Of a DNA stretch of 64,000 nucleotides, positions 27,139-35,191 are shown in pieces (position 1 is the first letter of the stretch; each line of letters opens with the position of its first letter). The notes beneath the pieces are model-generated. The model did no database searches, was not told where the DNA came from, and saw only the letters and a list, made by a program, of their open reading frames with translations. Both the position numbers and the translations under genes were made by a program. Source of the DNA: Allomuricauda sp. NBRC 101325 (GTDB lineage: Bacteria; Bacteroidota; Bacteroidia; Flavobacteriales; Flavobacteriaceae); assembly GCF_030268205.1 (NCBI RefSeq), contig NZ_BSQF01000001.1, positions 1 to 64,000 of the forward strand, read 5' to 3'.

Positions 27139-27993
27139 TTAAAGCGACAAATATAAAGCTATTCTATCCAATTTTTCGGTTGGAAATCCATCCACATTGC
27201 CTAAATCCTTAAATGAGGTAAATGGACCATTGGCATTGCGATATGCCACAATACGTATAGCAAGTGGATTGGGAATATATATTAATTCGGATAGTTGCGC
27301 AACATCCGCCTTGTTCACATTTATTTTATTTACTGACTGAGTTTCCTTTACTTGGAACTTACGCAAGGTATTTTCAACCACTTCGGGTTGCAAACCATAC
27401 ACATCGTACAACTGTTCGTTGACCAAAAAGCCACCCAAACGGTCCCGGAATTTTATGATCCTTTTTGAGAGTGTTGCCCCAATGCCATAAATCGTTTCCA
27501 ATTCTTCTGCAGTGGCCTTGTTCAAATCCTTTATATTAACAGAAGTTTTGGGAGGAATACTTTTCCTCATTGAAGGTTGTTTCGTATGTATCCAAGTTGG
27601 AAATTTAAAAGAAGGTGAGATAATTTCCAGTAGCGAGTCTGAGATTTGGGTCACTTGCTGAAACTCTTCTGTTGAATTCACAAACTTACCCTGCTCACGG
27701 TATGCATGAAGTCTATCCAATTCCTCAGGCAACATACCCAAAGTATATCCTTTGTAATCGGAAATATAATTAGGGTTGAATGAAGTTATTTTTTCATCCT
27801 CCAACACCAATTGTTGCCGAAGACTATCCAATTGTGCTTGCTCAACTTCGTTAAGGGCAAAATGCGACTGTCCAGAAAAGGGCTTGTCTTTTAAGTAGTA
27901 ATAGCCCACTTGAAAGCAGATCAGAATCAACAATAAAAAGAAAATCCCACTTCGTTCTTGTTTTTTGAACCTGAAGTGGGATTTGTTTATCAT
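27139..27993 (-). CDS. ComEA-like helix-hairpin-helix protein
   Basis: The protein has 284 residues: a basic N-terminus, one transmembrane segment (about 17-35), a spacer, then two helix-hairpin-helix blocks. These are at about 150-190 (DLNKATAEELETIYGIGATLSKRIIKFRD) and about 220-280 (INVNKADVAQLSELIYIPNPLAIRIVAYR). The HhH pairs resemble the DNA-binding domain of ComEA, which takes up DNA. The longer spacer and duplicated block are the form common in Flavobacteriia. It lies 12 bp after the AGCS symporter gene and 10-19 bp before the acyl-CoA dehydrogenase. A strong hairpin overlaps its first codons. Confidence 0.8.
   Translation of the reverse strand: MINKSHFRFKKQERSGIFFLLLILICFQVGYYYLKDKPFSGQSHFALNEVEQAQLDSLRQQLVLEDEKITSFNPNYISDYKGYTLGMLPEELDRLHAYREQGKFVNSTEEFQQVTQISDSLLEIISPSFKFPTWIHTKQPSMRKSIPPKTSVNIKDLNKATAEELETIYGIGATLSKRIIKFRDRLGGFLVNEQLYDVYGLQPEVVENTLRKFQVKETQSVNKINVNKADVAQLSELIYIPNPLAIRIVAYRNANGPFTSFKDLGNVDGFPTEKLDRIALYLSL
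27942..27984 (-). terminator. Terminator-like hairpin inside the start of the HhH gene
   Basis: aaatcccacttc (27942-27953) and gaagtgggattt (27973-27984) are perfect 12-bp arms, with an additional gttc/gaac pair inside. Read on the minus strand they are followed by TCTTTTTATTG. They fall after the AGCS stop codon but within codons 4-18 of the downstream gene. Confidence 0.5.
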
Positions 27994-28005
27994 ATAATTT
28001 TGGGA

Positions 28006-29682
28006 TTAATCTTCTGTGATGGCGTCTGCCTTCAATTTAATAGCACCCATATATTTTTTGAGTTCCGCTTTTACTTTAGGAGCTAGGATCACAATACCGA
28101 CCATGTTCGGTACCATCATACCAAAGATCATGGCATCTGAGAAGCCGATTACAGAACCTAAACTTGCAGAAGCACCTACGATCACAAACAAACAGAATAT
28201 AATTTTATAGGTGTACTCGGTTCTTTTGGTACGACCAAATAGGTATGCCCATGCTTGGTATCCATAATACGACCAAGAAATTTGGGTGCTAAATGCAAAC
28301 AATACCACCGCAATGGTCAAGATATAAGGGAACCAGCTGATTACGGATTCAAAAGCCCCAGAAGTCAACAAAATGGCATCTGCATCATTTAACGAAGCAT
28401 TGCTTGGATCCACATTTCCAGTAATGATCAAAACCAACGCTGTCATTGTACAAACCACAACTGTATCAATAAATGGTTCCAACAAAGCCACCAAACCTTC
28501 GGAAGCAGGATACTTGGTACGTACCGCGGAGTGTGCAATGGAAGCCGAACCAACACCCGCCTCATTGGAGAAGGCAGCTCTTCGGAAACCTTGGATCATT
28601 ACACCAACGGCACCACCGACAATTCCTACCGGAGCAAATGCTCCTTCGAAAATTTGCGCTATGGCCCATCCGATCATATCATATTTGGCAACCAACACAA
28701 ATAAAGAAGCTCCAACATAGATCACTACCATAAATGGTACAATCTTATCGGTAACCTTTGCAATGGATTTAATACCACCAATAATCACAATACCAACCAA
28801 AATGGCCATTACCACACCAAAGGCCCAACGATATCCATAAAGAAAGGATTCGGTACCCCCGGTCATATTTTCAAAAAGCTGAACGGCCTGGTTTACCTGG
28901 AACATGTTTCCACCTCCAAAGGATCCCCCAATACACATTACAGCAAATGCGCCGGCCAATACTTTACCTAGTGTCTTATTTTTTAAACCTTTATTAAGGT
29001 AATACATTGGACCACCGAAAATGGTTCCATCAGGTCCAACATCCCTATATTTTACCCCCAAGGTACATTCCACAAATTTTGAGGCCATTCCCAAAATACC
29101 TGCAACGATCATCCAAAAAGTTGCACCAGCACCACCGATCGAAACGGCTACAGCCACACCTGCTATATTACCAAGTCCCACAGTTGCGGACAGGGCTGCG
29201 GTCAAGGCCTGGAAATGCGAAACTTCCCCGTTGGAACTTTCATCCCTAATGGTGTCGATGATGTCGCCATCTACAACAATTTCGTCTTGATTGTCGGCCA
29301 AATGCTTGTCGAGACTTTCAACTTTGTTCATGTCGACACCTGCAGCAATTCCATCTTCACCATACAATTCCTTTGCGCCGTACTTTTCAATATCCTCATA
29401 CTTGCCCATTACCACTTTAATAGCAGTAACAACACCTGTAAAATTGATGAACTTGAAATAAAAGGTAAAGAAACCTGCTCCTAAGATCAAGGGGAAGAGC
29501 ACCCAATAAATTTTAATGTTCTCTGAGAAGGGGATTTGGTAAAAAATGAAGTTTACGAACCAACCTGTGAGGTCTCCAAAAACTTTATCAATTTTTTCGT
29601 CGATTCCCACTTCCTGCGCCTCTTGGGCCATGGACATTAAGGGTAAAAAAATTGAGCAAATAGATAGAAGCTTATACTTCAT
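28006..29682 (-). CDS. Sodium:alanine symporter family (AGCS) amino-acid transporter
   Basis: The protein has 558 residues with about ten transmembrane segments. The family motif region is FQALTAALSATVGLGNIAGVAVAVSIGGAGATFWM, followed by GGPMYYL and FSNEAGVGSASIAHSAVRT. These carry the Na+ and substrate sites known in AGCS proteins. It starts with a signal-like hydrophobic segment (MKYKLLSICSIFLPLMSMAQ). Between the first transmembrane helix and the core it has an acidic cytoplasmic insert of about 55 residues (KYGAKELYGEDG to SSNGEVSH) that is longer than in the usual bacterial proteins. It likely imports alanine or glycine with sodium. Confidence 0.9.
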   Translation of the reverse strand: MKYKLLSICSIFLPLMSMAQEAQEVGIDEKIDKVFGDLTGWFVNFIFYQIPFSENIKIYWVLFPLILGAGFFTFYFKFINFTGVVTAIKVVMGKYEDIEKYGAKELYGEDGIAAGVDMNKVESLDKHLADNQDEIVVDGDIIDTIRDESSNGEVSHFQALTAALSATVGLGNIAGVAVAVSIGGAGATFWMIVAGILGMASKFVECTLGVKYRDVGPDGTIFGGPMYYLNKGLKNKTLGKVLAGAFAVMCIGGSFGGGNMFQVNQAVQLFENMTGGTESFLYGYRWAFGVVMAILVGIVIIGGIKSIAKVTDKIVPFMVVIYVGASLFVLVAKYDMIGWAIAQIFEGAFAPVGIVGGAVGVMIQGFRRAAFSNEAGVGSASIAHSAVRTKYPASEGLVALLEPFIDTVVVCTMTALVLIITGNVDPSNASLNDADAILLTSGAFESVISWFPYILTIAVVLFAFSTQISWSYYGYQAWAYLFGRTKRTEYTYKIIFCLFVIVGASASLGSVIGFSDAMIFGMMVPNMVGIVILAPKVKAELKKYMGAIKLKADAITED

Positions 29683-29767
29683 AATAATGTTTTGGTTATG
29701 TTAGTTTTTTGTAAAGGCCCCAATATCCTAAAAAAATTCAACGGAAAAAAATTAATGATTGTTAAAC

Positions 29768-30775
29768 CTAACCAATCTGAAACATTTCGTTAAGTTTTCT
29801 TATTTGTTCGGGCCTCCCCAACACAATTACCTTGCTTTTGGGCTGCAAAACCATATCTGCTTCGGGGTTGATGATGTACTTGCCATCTGGAGCGATATAC
29901 CCTATAATTGTGCATCCGGTTTTCCTTCTTAGATCCAGATCCCGTAACGAATGACAATCCATTTGATTGGTAAAATCCTCGATTTCCACCTCTTCTAAAT
30001 TGGTGGTATGTTCCCCCTCGATGGAAAGTTTGTCCATAAAAGTGATCAAGTCGGGCATAACAACTAAAGAAGCCATATGATCCCCTCCAATTTTATCGGG
30101 CATGATCACTTTATCGGCTCCTGCAAATTGAAGTTTTTTAAGGGAGGTTACTTGCGAAGCCCTGCTTATAATGAAAAGGTTTTTGTTGAGTTGCCTTGCG
30201 GAAAGTACTATAAAAAGGTTTGCCGCATCGTCAGGTACGGCCGTGATCAAATATTGGGCACGATCTATCCCAGCTTCCATCAAAACTTCGTCCTCATTGG
30301 CATCCCCCTCAACAAATAATATATCCTCTTCGTGACGCTCAATAATTTCCTTGTCCTTTTCAATCACCACAAAAGGTTTTTTATAGGCCATCAATTTTTC
30401 TGCGGCCTGCATGCCATTTCTTCCAAATCCACAAACCACCACATGGTTGGTCAAACTATCTATTTGTTTTTTCACTTTTTTCTTTTTTAGGAGTTCGAGC
30501 TGATTTCGGCCCAACACATATTCCGAAACCACCGAAATGGCAAAACCAAAGATAAAAACACTGGTTACGATTAAAAATACGGTAAAAATCTTTGCATCCG
30601 CATCCAAGGGACGTACTTCAGAAAATCCGACGGTGGTCACCGTGATGATGGTCATGTAAAGCGCCTCGATCCACGTAAAATCGGAAATGAATTTATACCC
30701 GACCACACCAAATACCAGCACCGTAACCATTAGGGAGACTGCGAGCAGTATTTTGGAGCGAAGTAATCGAATCAT
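29768..30775 (-). CDS. Two-helix potassium channel with RCK (TrkA) domains
   Basis: The protein has 335 residues. Two transmembrane helices (about 8-28 and 63-85) flank a pore loop with the selectivity filter TTVGFSE at about 47-53. A TrkA-N Rossmann domain begins near residue 110 (HVVVCGFGRNGMQAAEKL), and a TrkA-C domain ends the protein (GCTIIGYIAPDGKYIINPEADMVL). The filter has Phe in place of the commoner Tyr and lacks the following Gly-Asp. The gene is the last of a tight run with PspC and DUF2851 genes (3-bp gap). A ligand-gated K+ conductance is likely; the ligand is unknown. Confidence 0.9.
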   Translation of the reverse strand: MIRLLRSKILLAVSLMVTVLVFGVVGYKFISDFTWIEALYMTIITVTTVGFSEVRPLDADAKIFTVFLIVTSVFIFGFAISVVSEYVLGRNQLELLKKKKVKKQIDSLTNHVVVCGFGRNGMQAAEKLMAYKKPFVVIEKDKEIIERHEEDILFVEGDANEDEVLMEAGIDRAQYLITAVPDDAANLFIVLSARQLNKNLFIISRASQVTSLKKLQFAGADKVIMPDKIGGDHMASLVVMPDLITFMDKLSIEGEHTTNLEEVEIEDFTNQMDCHSLRDLDLRRKTGCTIIGYIAPDGKYIINPEADMVLQPKSKVIVLGRPEQIRKLNEMFQIG

Positions 30776-30778
30776 AAA

Positions 30779-31006
30779 TTAGAGGTCAAAAACAGAGGTT
30801 CGTTTGGTATAGACCAAATCTTTTATACGGAGCCAAAATGCAATAAATAGGTATAGGGCAAAACCAAAACCCAAGGTTACAAAAGTGAGGTAGATAAAAC
30901 TGGTTCGCACTACACGAGCTCGAATTCCAAGTCGTTCCGCAATGCGCCTGCACACCTCAAAACCTCGCTTCTGAAAATAATAAAGGGTATTATAAAATAA
31001 AGACAT
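30779..31006 (-). CDS. Small PspC-domain membrane protein
   Basis: The protein has 75 residues: MSLFYNTLYYFQKRGFEVCRRIAERLGIRARVVRTSF, then one transmembrane helix (FIYLTFVTLGFGFALYLFIA). The charged tail is RIKDLVYTKRTSVFDL. It matches the PspC fold in single-domain form. An in-frame ATG 57 bp further upstream exists but would overlap the DUF2851 gene and adds an unrelated Cys-rich stretch, so I chose 31006. PspC proteins take part in envelope-stress sensing; here the partner may be the K+ channel encoded 3 bp downstream. Confidence 0.8.
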   Translation of the reverse strand: MSLFYNTLYYFQKRGFEVCRRIAERLGIRARVVRTSFIYLTFVTLGFGFALYLFIAFWLRIKDLVYTKRTSVFDL

Positions 31007-31014
31007 ACCTAAAA

Positions 31015-32292
31015 TTATATATTTCTGTTCAATAATTGGGCACCCACAACACATTGCAGACATTTATTTTTTGTGCAGTAGGATTGGTACAACGTTAATT
31101 TGGCTTGACTTTCCAAAGCATTTTTGGTTTGCGACCCAAGTTGGACAAAGTTTTTGATGATGGTATTCTGTTCGCTATCAACCTGGGTCATAAGGGCAAT
31201 CAGGTTTTCATGATCATGTAAACCCAAATGCTTGGCGTAGCAAAATTGCAAAGGCACCAACGTATTGATGATGATCAAATCGACAAAAGATTTGGAAATG
31301 CGTTTTTTACTTTTCCTTGAAATCTTACCAAAGGTAAAATGGTCTTCCCAATAGGCTCCAGTTTCTACTTGGAACGCATCATACACTTGCTCTTTGGTTT
31401 TTAACGTCATCAAATGGGCAAAAAACTGATGTTTACCTTTATAAATATTGACCAATTGTGAAATTCGAATGGTGGGAAAGTTGGCGGGCCGCAATCCAAA
31501 GAAATTAGGTTTTTCGGTCTGGGTCGACAAACCAAATTTTCGAACCATATAATCATATTCCTTTTTAAGTTGAATGAAATAAGTGTCAGTGCATTCCACC
31601 TCCAAAAGTCCGAAATGCCCAAAAAGCAAAGCTTCCAATTGTGAAGGATCGTTTGACACTTTTCGAACAATGGAAAAATTCAATTGCTTTGCACGTTCCA
31701 AAAAATAGGAGCCATTTATTTTTGAACCGAAATTTTTGGCCAACAAGATAAAAAGGACAGCTTCCCAATCATTTTTTGATGCTGCAAGCAGCTCAAATAC
31801 CAATTTTGACTTTTCTTCCAGCCTTTCGATGTACAAACGATGCAACCAATTCTCAAAAAGAAAACTATCCACTCCTCCAAGATCTCTTTCACAATTGATA
31901 AAGTTGACTTTGGACTTTTCAAACAAATTTTGATAGCTAGCAAGTAATTCTGGGGATACAAATTGCTGCACTTCCAAGGTGGGGATTTGAGTACCATCTT
32001 TCCTAAAAACAGCAATGTCATCTTCCCATACCACATGGAGGATGACATTGTTGTAATTTTCATCGGCTTCGTGATGGTGCGCATACCAATCCGAAGATTT
32101 AAGGTGCATCTCCACATTACCGACCCACAACTGCCCATCTATTGCTACTTGGGCATTGAAAAAATCGGGGCCAGCCAATGTATTTTGGAAACCTTTCGAC
32201 TTAATGGAAACGGTTTCCTTATTGGTGGTGTACAATCGTTTTGTTGGAAGCTTGTTGTGCTTCCACATAAAATATAGTAGGTCTTCTCGCAT
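31015..32292 (-). CDS. DUF2851 family protein
   Basis: A soluble protein of 425 residues typical of Bacteroidota. It starts MREDLLYFMWKHNKLP and has the family features GPDFFNAQVAIDGQLWVGNVEMHLKSSDWYAHHH. Near the C-terminus is a Cys pair in a TKNKCLQCVVGAQLL setting, perhaps a metal or redox site. Function is not known. The N-terminal part with GNVEMHLKSSDW resembles a nuclease-like core, but I would not assign activity from that. It lies 8 bp upstream of PspC and 28 bp after rhodanese. Confidence 0.8.
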   Translation of the reverse strand: MREDLLYFMWKHNKLPTKRLYTTNKETVSIKSKGFQNTLAGPDFFNAQVAIDGQLWVGNVEMHLKSSDWYAHHHEADENYNNVILHVVWEDDIAVFRKDGTQIPTLEVQQFVSPELLASYQNLFEKSKVNFINCERDLGGVDSFLFENWLHRLYIERLEEKSKLVFELLAASKNDWEAVLFILLAKNFGSKINGSYFLERAKQLNFSIVRKVSNDPSQLEALLFGHFGLLEVECTDTYFIQLKKEYDYMVRKFGLSTQTEKPNFFGLRPANFPTIRISQLVNIYKGKHQFFAHLMTLKTKEQVYDAFQVETGAYWEDHFTFGKISRKSKKRISKSFVDLIIINTLVPLQFCYAKHLGLHDHENLIALMTQVDSEQNTIIKNFVQLGSQTKNALESQAKLTLYQSYCTKNKCLQCVVGAQLLNRNI

Positions 32293-32320
32293 CGATTTGG
32301 GATTGATGGAGGGTGTTTGT

Positions 32321-32632
32321 CTACTCTTCTACGTCTCCCTCCCAGTTCATAAAGCCACCTTCCAAATTATATGCATTCTCTATTCCAATACTGTTCATGA
32401 TGGCACAAGCCTGACCGCTTCGGTTGCCCGACCTGCAGTACACGTAAAAATTCTTGGACTTGTCCAACTTGTCCACTTCCTCCAAAAATTCCTGACCCAA
32501 ATAAATATCTATATTAATGGAACCGGGAATAAACCCTTCTTCTACTTCTTCGGGAGTTCTTACGTCCAAAATGATGGCGTTGTCATCGTTTTGCAATTGC
32601 TCCGCCCATTCTTCTTGTGATAAATCTGACAT
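32321..32632 (-). CDS. Rhodanese-like domain protein
   Basis: A single rhodanese domain of 103 residues. The active-site loop CRSGNRSG (Cys66) is intact. The CH2A-like segment AIILDVRTPEEVEEGFIPGSINI and the end GGFMNWEGDVEE are typical. Small cytoplasmic rhodaneses move sulfane sulfur; the acceptor is unknown. It is the first gene of a run with DUF2851, PspC and the K+ channel and lies after a terminator. Confidence 0.9.
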   Translation of the reverse strand: MSDLSQEEWAEQLQNDDNAIILDVRTPEEVEEGFIPGSINIDIYLGQEFLEEVDKLDKSKNFYVYCRSGNRSGQACAIMNSIGIENAYNLEGGFMNWEGDVEE

Positions 32633-32661
32633 TTTTAATTTCTTTTAGAGCTACAAAAATA

Positions 32662-32688
32662 AAAATCCGGAGCATTACCCCGGATTTT
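32662..32688 (-). terminator. Terminator after the thioredoxin-family gene
   Basis: aaaatccgg (32662-32670) pairs perfectly with ccggatttt (32680-32688). On the minus strand a T-rich run (TTTTTATTTTT) follows. Confidence 0.8.
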
Positions 32689-32708
32689 AACCTATTTTAT
32701 TTTTCAGA

Positions 32709-33347
32709 TCAAGCTTTTATGCTACATCCAATAGCCTTAGTGGTTTTTAATGGAATCTCTTTTCCTGCAAGCATGGCATCCACCGCATTTTCAACAAATT
32801 TCTCATCCACACTGGCGGCATCTTGGTAATTATCATCAATAGCACCAATATATTTCACTTCATTACCTTTTGATGTCTTCTCCAATAGAAATACATGCGG
32901 CGTACGGGTTGCTCCATATAGTGGATATACTTTTTGGCCTTCATCTATTAAATAAGGAAAAGAAAAACCTTTACTGGAAGCCCGCTCCTTCATTTTATCA
33001 AAACTATCGCCGGGTTTCTTTGATGGATTGTTGGGCATAATCGCCACAACAGGTACGCCTTTCGATTTATATTTTGCATCTAAAGCGATGATTCTATCCT
33101 CGTAAGCTTGCGCATAGGGGCAGGTATTGCACGTAAAAATGACCAAATAGCCCTTTGCATTCTTGTAATCTGAAAGTGAGACCATTTTTCCGTCCACGTT
33201 TTTCAAAGAAAAATCCGCAGCCATATCGCCCACCTCATATCCTGTGTCCAAAGGAGAAATTTCTTCTGAACTGATAACTCCCATGGCCAACGATGCTCCA
33301 ACAAGCAACAACAAGGCCACTATTCCAAGTATTTTGTTTGTTTTCAT
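32709..33347 (-). CDS. Peroxiredoxin-like thioredoxin-fold protein, exported
   Basis: The protein has 212 residues with an N-terminal hydrophobic export segment (ILGIVALLLLVGASLAMG). An AhpC/TSA-type domain follows: GDMAADFSLKNVDGKMVSLSDY, then VIFTCNTCPYAQAYEDR. The CNTC pair (Cys73 and Cys76) sits where thioredoxin-like proteins have CxxC. TRTPHVFLLEK is the cis-Pro region. Probably a periplasmic disulfide reductase or peroxide-handling protein. It is transcribed with the TlpA-like lipoprotein gene 6 bp upstream, which suggests a joint redox role. Confidence 0.85.
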   Translation of the reverse strand: MKTNKILGIVALLLLVGASLAMGVISSEEISPLDTGYEVGDMAADFSLKNVDGKMVSLSDYKNAKGYLVIFTCNTCPYAQAYEDRIIALDAKYKSKGVPVVAIMPNNPSKKPGDSFDKMKERASSKGFSFPYLIDEGQKVYPLYGATRTPHVFLLEKTSKGNEVKYIGAIDDNYQDAASVDEKFVENAVDAMLAGKEIPLKTTKAIGCSIKA

Positions 33348-33353
33348 AGAAAT

Positions 33354-33917
33354 TTATTTAGTGAATTTGCTCAACTCTTGGTTCAATTCTTCGTAAGTGA
33401 ATCCTCGTTCATAAAAACTGCGCTTATCCTTATTATATATTAAGGTAGCAGGAATGGCTCCACCCCACTCCTCCGAAACTTTCGGAATCCACACATTTTG
33501 CTTGGGATCGTCCAATATCACTACCTCAGATTGAATATTTTTCTTTTCCACATAAGGTTCCAATCGGGACTTCCACATATTGGGCATATCCAAGTTTACC
33601 AAGATTACTTTTACATTATTATCCTTTTGCTCAGCATATACCTGTTCAAAATGTGGCATTTCTGCGATGCAGGGCTGACACCATGTTGCCCAGAAATTAA
33701 TGACGTAGGTATTGTCATCATCTTTATGCAACAACGGCTCAAAAGCATCAAAATCATAGATGGGAAATTTGACATCTGATTCCACATTTTTTGAAGTCGT
33801 TTGATTTTTTTCCATCGTAGACTCGGCCACAACTTTATCTTCCACCTTTTTGTCTTTACAGCTGAAACTCAACGTCAAAACAGCCAAAACAATAAATAAC
33901 CTATTCATTATCTGCAT
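33354..33917 (-). CDS. TlpA-like thioredoxin lipoprotein
   Basis: The protein has 187 residues. A lipoprotein signal ends in LTLSFSC (lipidated Cys20), followed by a Lys/Glu-rich linker and a thioredoxin domain with NFWATWCQPCIAEMP (Cys80 and Cys83). The cis-Pro loop is in GGAIPATLIYNKD. TlpA/ResA-type proteins reduce disulfides on the periplasmic side, for instance during cytochrome c maturation; the target is unknown here. A second ATG three codons later is an equally good start. It is divergent from the MarR gene, sharing a 125-bp control region. Confidence 0.87.
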   Translation of the reverse strand: MQIMNRLFIVLAVLTLSFSCKDKKVEDKVVAESTMEKNQTTSKNVESDVKFPIYDFDAFEPLLHKDDDNTYVINFWATWCQPCIAEMPHFEQVYAEQKDNNVKVILVNLDMPNMWKSRLEPYVEKKNIQSEVVILDDPKQNVWIPKVSEEWGGAIPATLIYNKDKRSFYERGFTYEELNQELSKFTK

Positions 33918-33987
33918 TTTACACTCTTAAAAATACAAAGCAAAAGCTACCCAATCCACTCTTTAACAAAAATTTATCGAATAAAAA

Positions 33988-34031
33988 TTTGGATGAAAAT
34001 GAAATAATCACATACATTTGTATATACAAAT
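33988..34031 (+). promoter_or_regulatory. MarR operon promoter with overlapping palindromic operator
   Basis: TTTG (33988-33991), a 21-nt spacer and TACATTTG (34013-34020) form a consensus promoter. The perfect 16-bp palindrome atttgtatatacaaat (34016-34031) covers the second half of the -7 box and the predicted start site, the classical place for a MarR repressor to act. Confidence 0.65.
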
Positions 34032-34042
34032 ATTGTTTAGAC

Positions 34043-34489
34043 ATGAATGTTGAAGAGATAATAAAAACCTCGAAGGAAATTCCACTGGAACCCAGAACAT
34101 TGATTCATATGCAGTTGGTACACAATAAAATCAACGAAACTATGGGCAATGCCTTAAAACCTTTTGAAGTTTCCCTACAGCAATTCAACGTGCTACGCAT
34201 ATTAAGAGGGCAAAAAGGGCAACCCGCCAACCTATCCACCTTGAACGAACGCATGGTGACCAAGATGAGCAACACAACGCGATTGGTGGATAAACTTTTG
34301 ATTAAAGGGTTTGTGGATCGTGCCGTTTGTCCGTCCAACAGAAGAAAAGTTGAAATTGTGATTACGGAATCGGGACTTAAGGCTTTGGAGCAGATGGATG
34401 CTTCTTTAGAAAAAGCACACGAGGAAATCTATCAGAATTTCAGCAAAGAAGATTTAAAAAAATTAAACGAATTACTTGATAAATTTTAA
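34043..34489 (+). CDS. MarR family transcriptional regulator
   Basis: The protein has 148 residues: an N-terminal dimerisation helix (EPRTLIHMQLVHNKINETM), a winged helix-turn-helix (LSTLNERMVTKMSNTTRLVDKLLIKGFVDRAVCPSNRRKVEIVITESG) and a C-terminal helix. The ATG at 34043 gives MNVEEIIKTSKEIP; an in-frame ATG 54 bp upstream would lie on the promoter, so I reject it. MarR proteins sense phenolic compounds, quinones or oxidants and repress their own operon. The palindrome over its promoter supports this. A nitroreductase gene follows 5 bp later. Confidence 0.9.
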   Translation: MNVEEIIKTSKEIPLEPRTLIHMQLVHNKINETMGNALKPFEVSLQQFNVLRILRGQKGQPANLSTLNERMVTKMSNTTRLVDKLLIKGFVDRAVCPSNRRKVEIVITESGLKALEQMDASLEKAHEEIYQNFSKEDLKKLNELLDKF

Positions 34490-34494
34490 ACAGC

Positions 34495-35151
34495 ATGAGC
34501 ACAGCAATTGAAGATAAAGTGAGTACTGTACTAGAAAATAGAACCTGGCGTTATGCCACCAAAAAATTTGATGCCACCAAAAAAGTAGCAGAAGAAGATT
34601 TGAACACCCTATTGGAAGCAACCCGTTTGAGTGCTTCTTCCTATGGACTTCAACCCTATCATGTGTTGGTGATTTCCAAACCAGAAGTAAAGGAGGAACT
34701 TAAAGCAGCTTCTTGGGGACAGTCACAGCTTACCGATGCATCGCACATCATCGTTTTTGCCAATTTCGCAGATTTTGGTGACGAGTTGGTAGACGATTAT
34801 ATCACAAATGTGAGCGAAACTCGTGGTATTCCTTCAGAGAACTTGAATGGATATGCAGATTTTATGAAATCCAAATTGGTTAATCTTCCAACCGAAATCA
34901 AAAACAACTGGACAGCTAAGCAAGCATACATTGCTTTTGGTAATACCATGCAAGCGGCAGCTGAATTAAAAATCGACACTTGTCCCATGGAAGGTTTTGA
35001 AGCTGAGCAATACAATGAGATTCTTGGCCTAGCCGACAAAAATCTTAATGCCGCTGTAGTATTGGCCGTAGGTTACCGTTCCGAAGAAGACGACACACAA
35101 CACTACGCCAAAGTGCGCAAATCAGAAGAAGAATTATTTACCCTTATATAA
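34495..35151 (+). CDS. NAD(P)H-dependent nitroreductase family oxidoreductase
   Basis: An FMN oxidoreductase of the NfsB type, 218 residues. Features include NRTWRYATKKFDATKKV at the N-terminus (FMN phosphate binding), LSASSYGLQPYHVLVI, and CPMEGFEAEQYNEILGL followed by VVLAVGYR at the C-terminus. These enzymes reduce nitroaromatics, quinones or similar electrophiles with NAD(P)H. Its place directly behind a MarR gene suggests induction by such compounds; the physiological substrate is not known. Confidence 0.88.
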   Translation: MSTAIEDKVSTVLENRTWRYATKKFDATKKVAEEDLNTLLEATRLSASSYGLQPYHVLVISKPEVKEELKAASWGQSQLTDASHIIVFANFADFGDELVDDYITNVSETRGIPSENLNGYADFMKSKLVNLPTEIKNNWTAKQAYIAFGNTMQAAAELKIDTCPMEGFEAEQYNEILGLADKNLNAAVVLAVGYRSEEDDTQHYAKVRKSEEELFTLI

Positions 35152-35191
35152 TTATTAATCAATTACAATTTAAACAGATATTTAAACAATC

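Noticed and set aside
31007..31063. 19-residue Cys-rich N-terminal extension of the PspC protein
   Set aside because: It overlaps the end of the DUF2851 gene; the ATG at 31006 starts the conserved PspC sequence.
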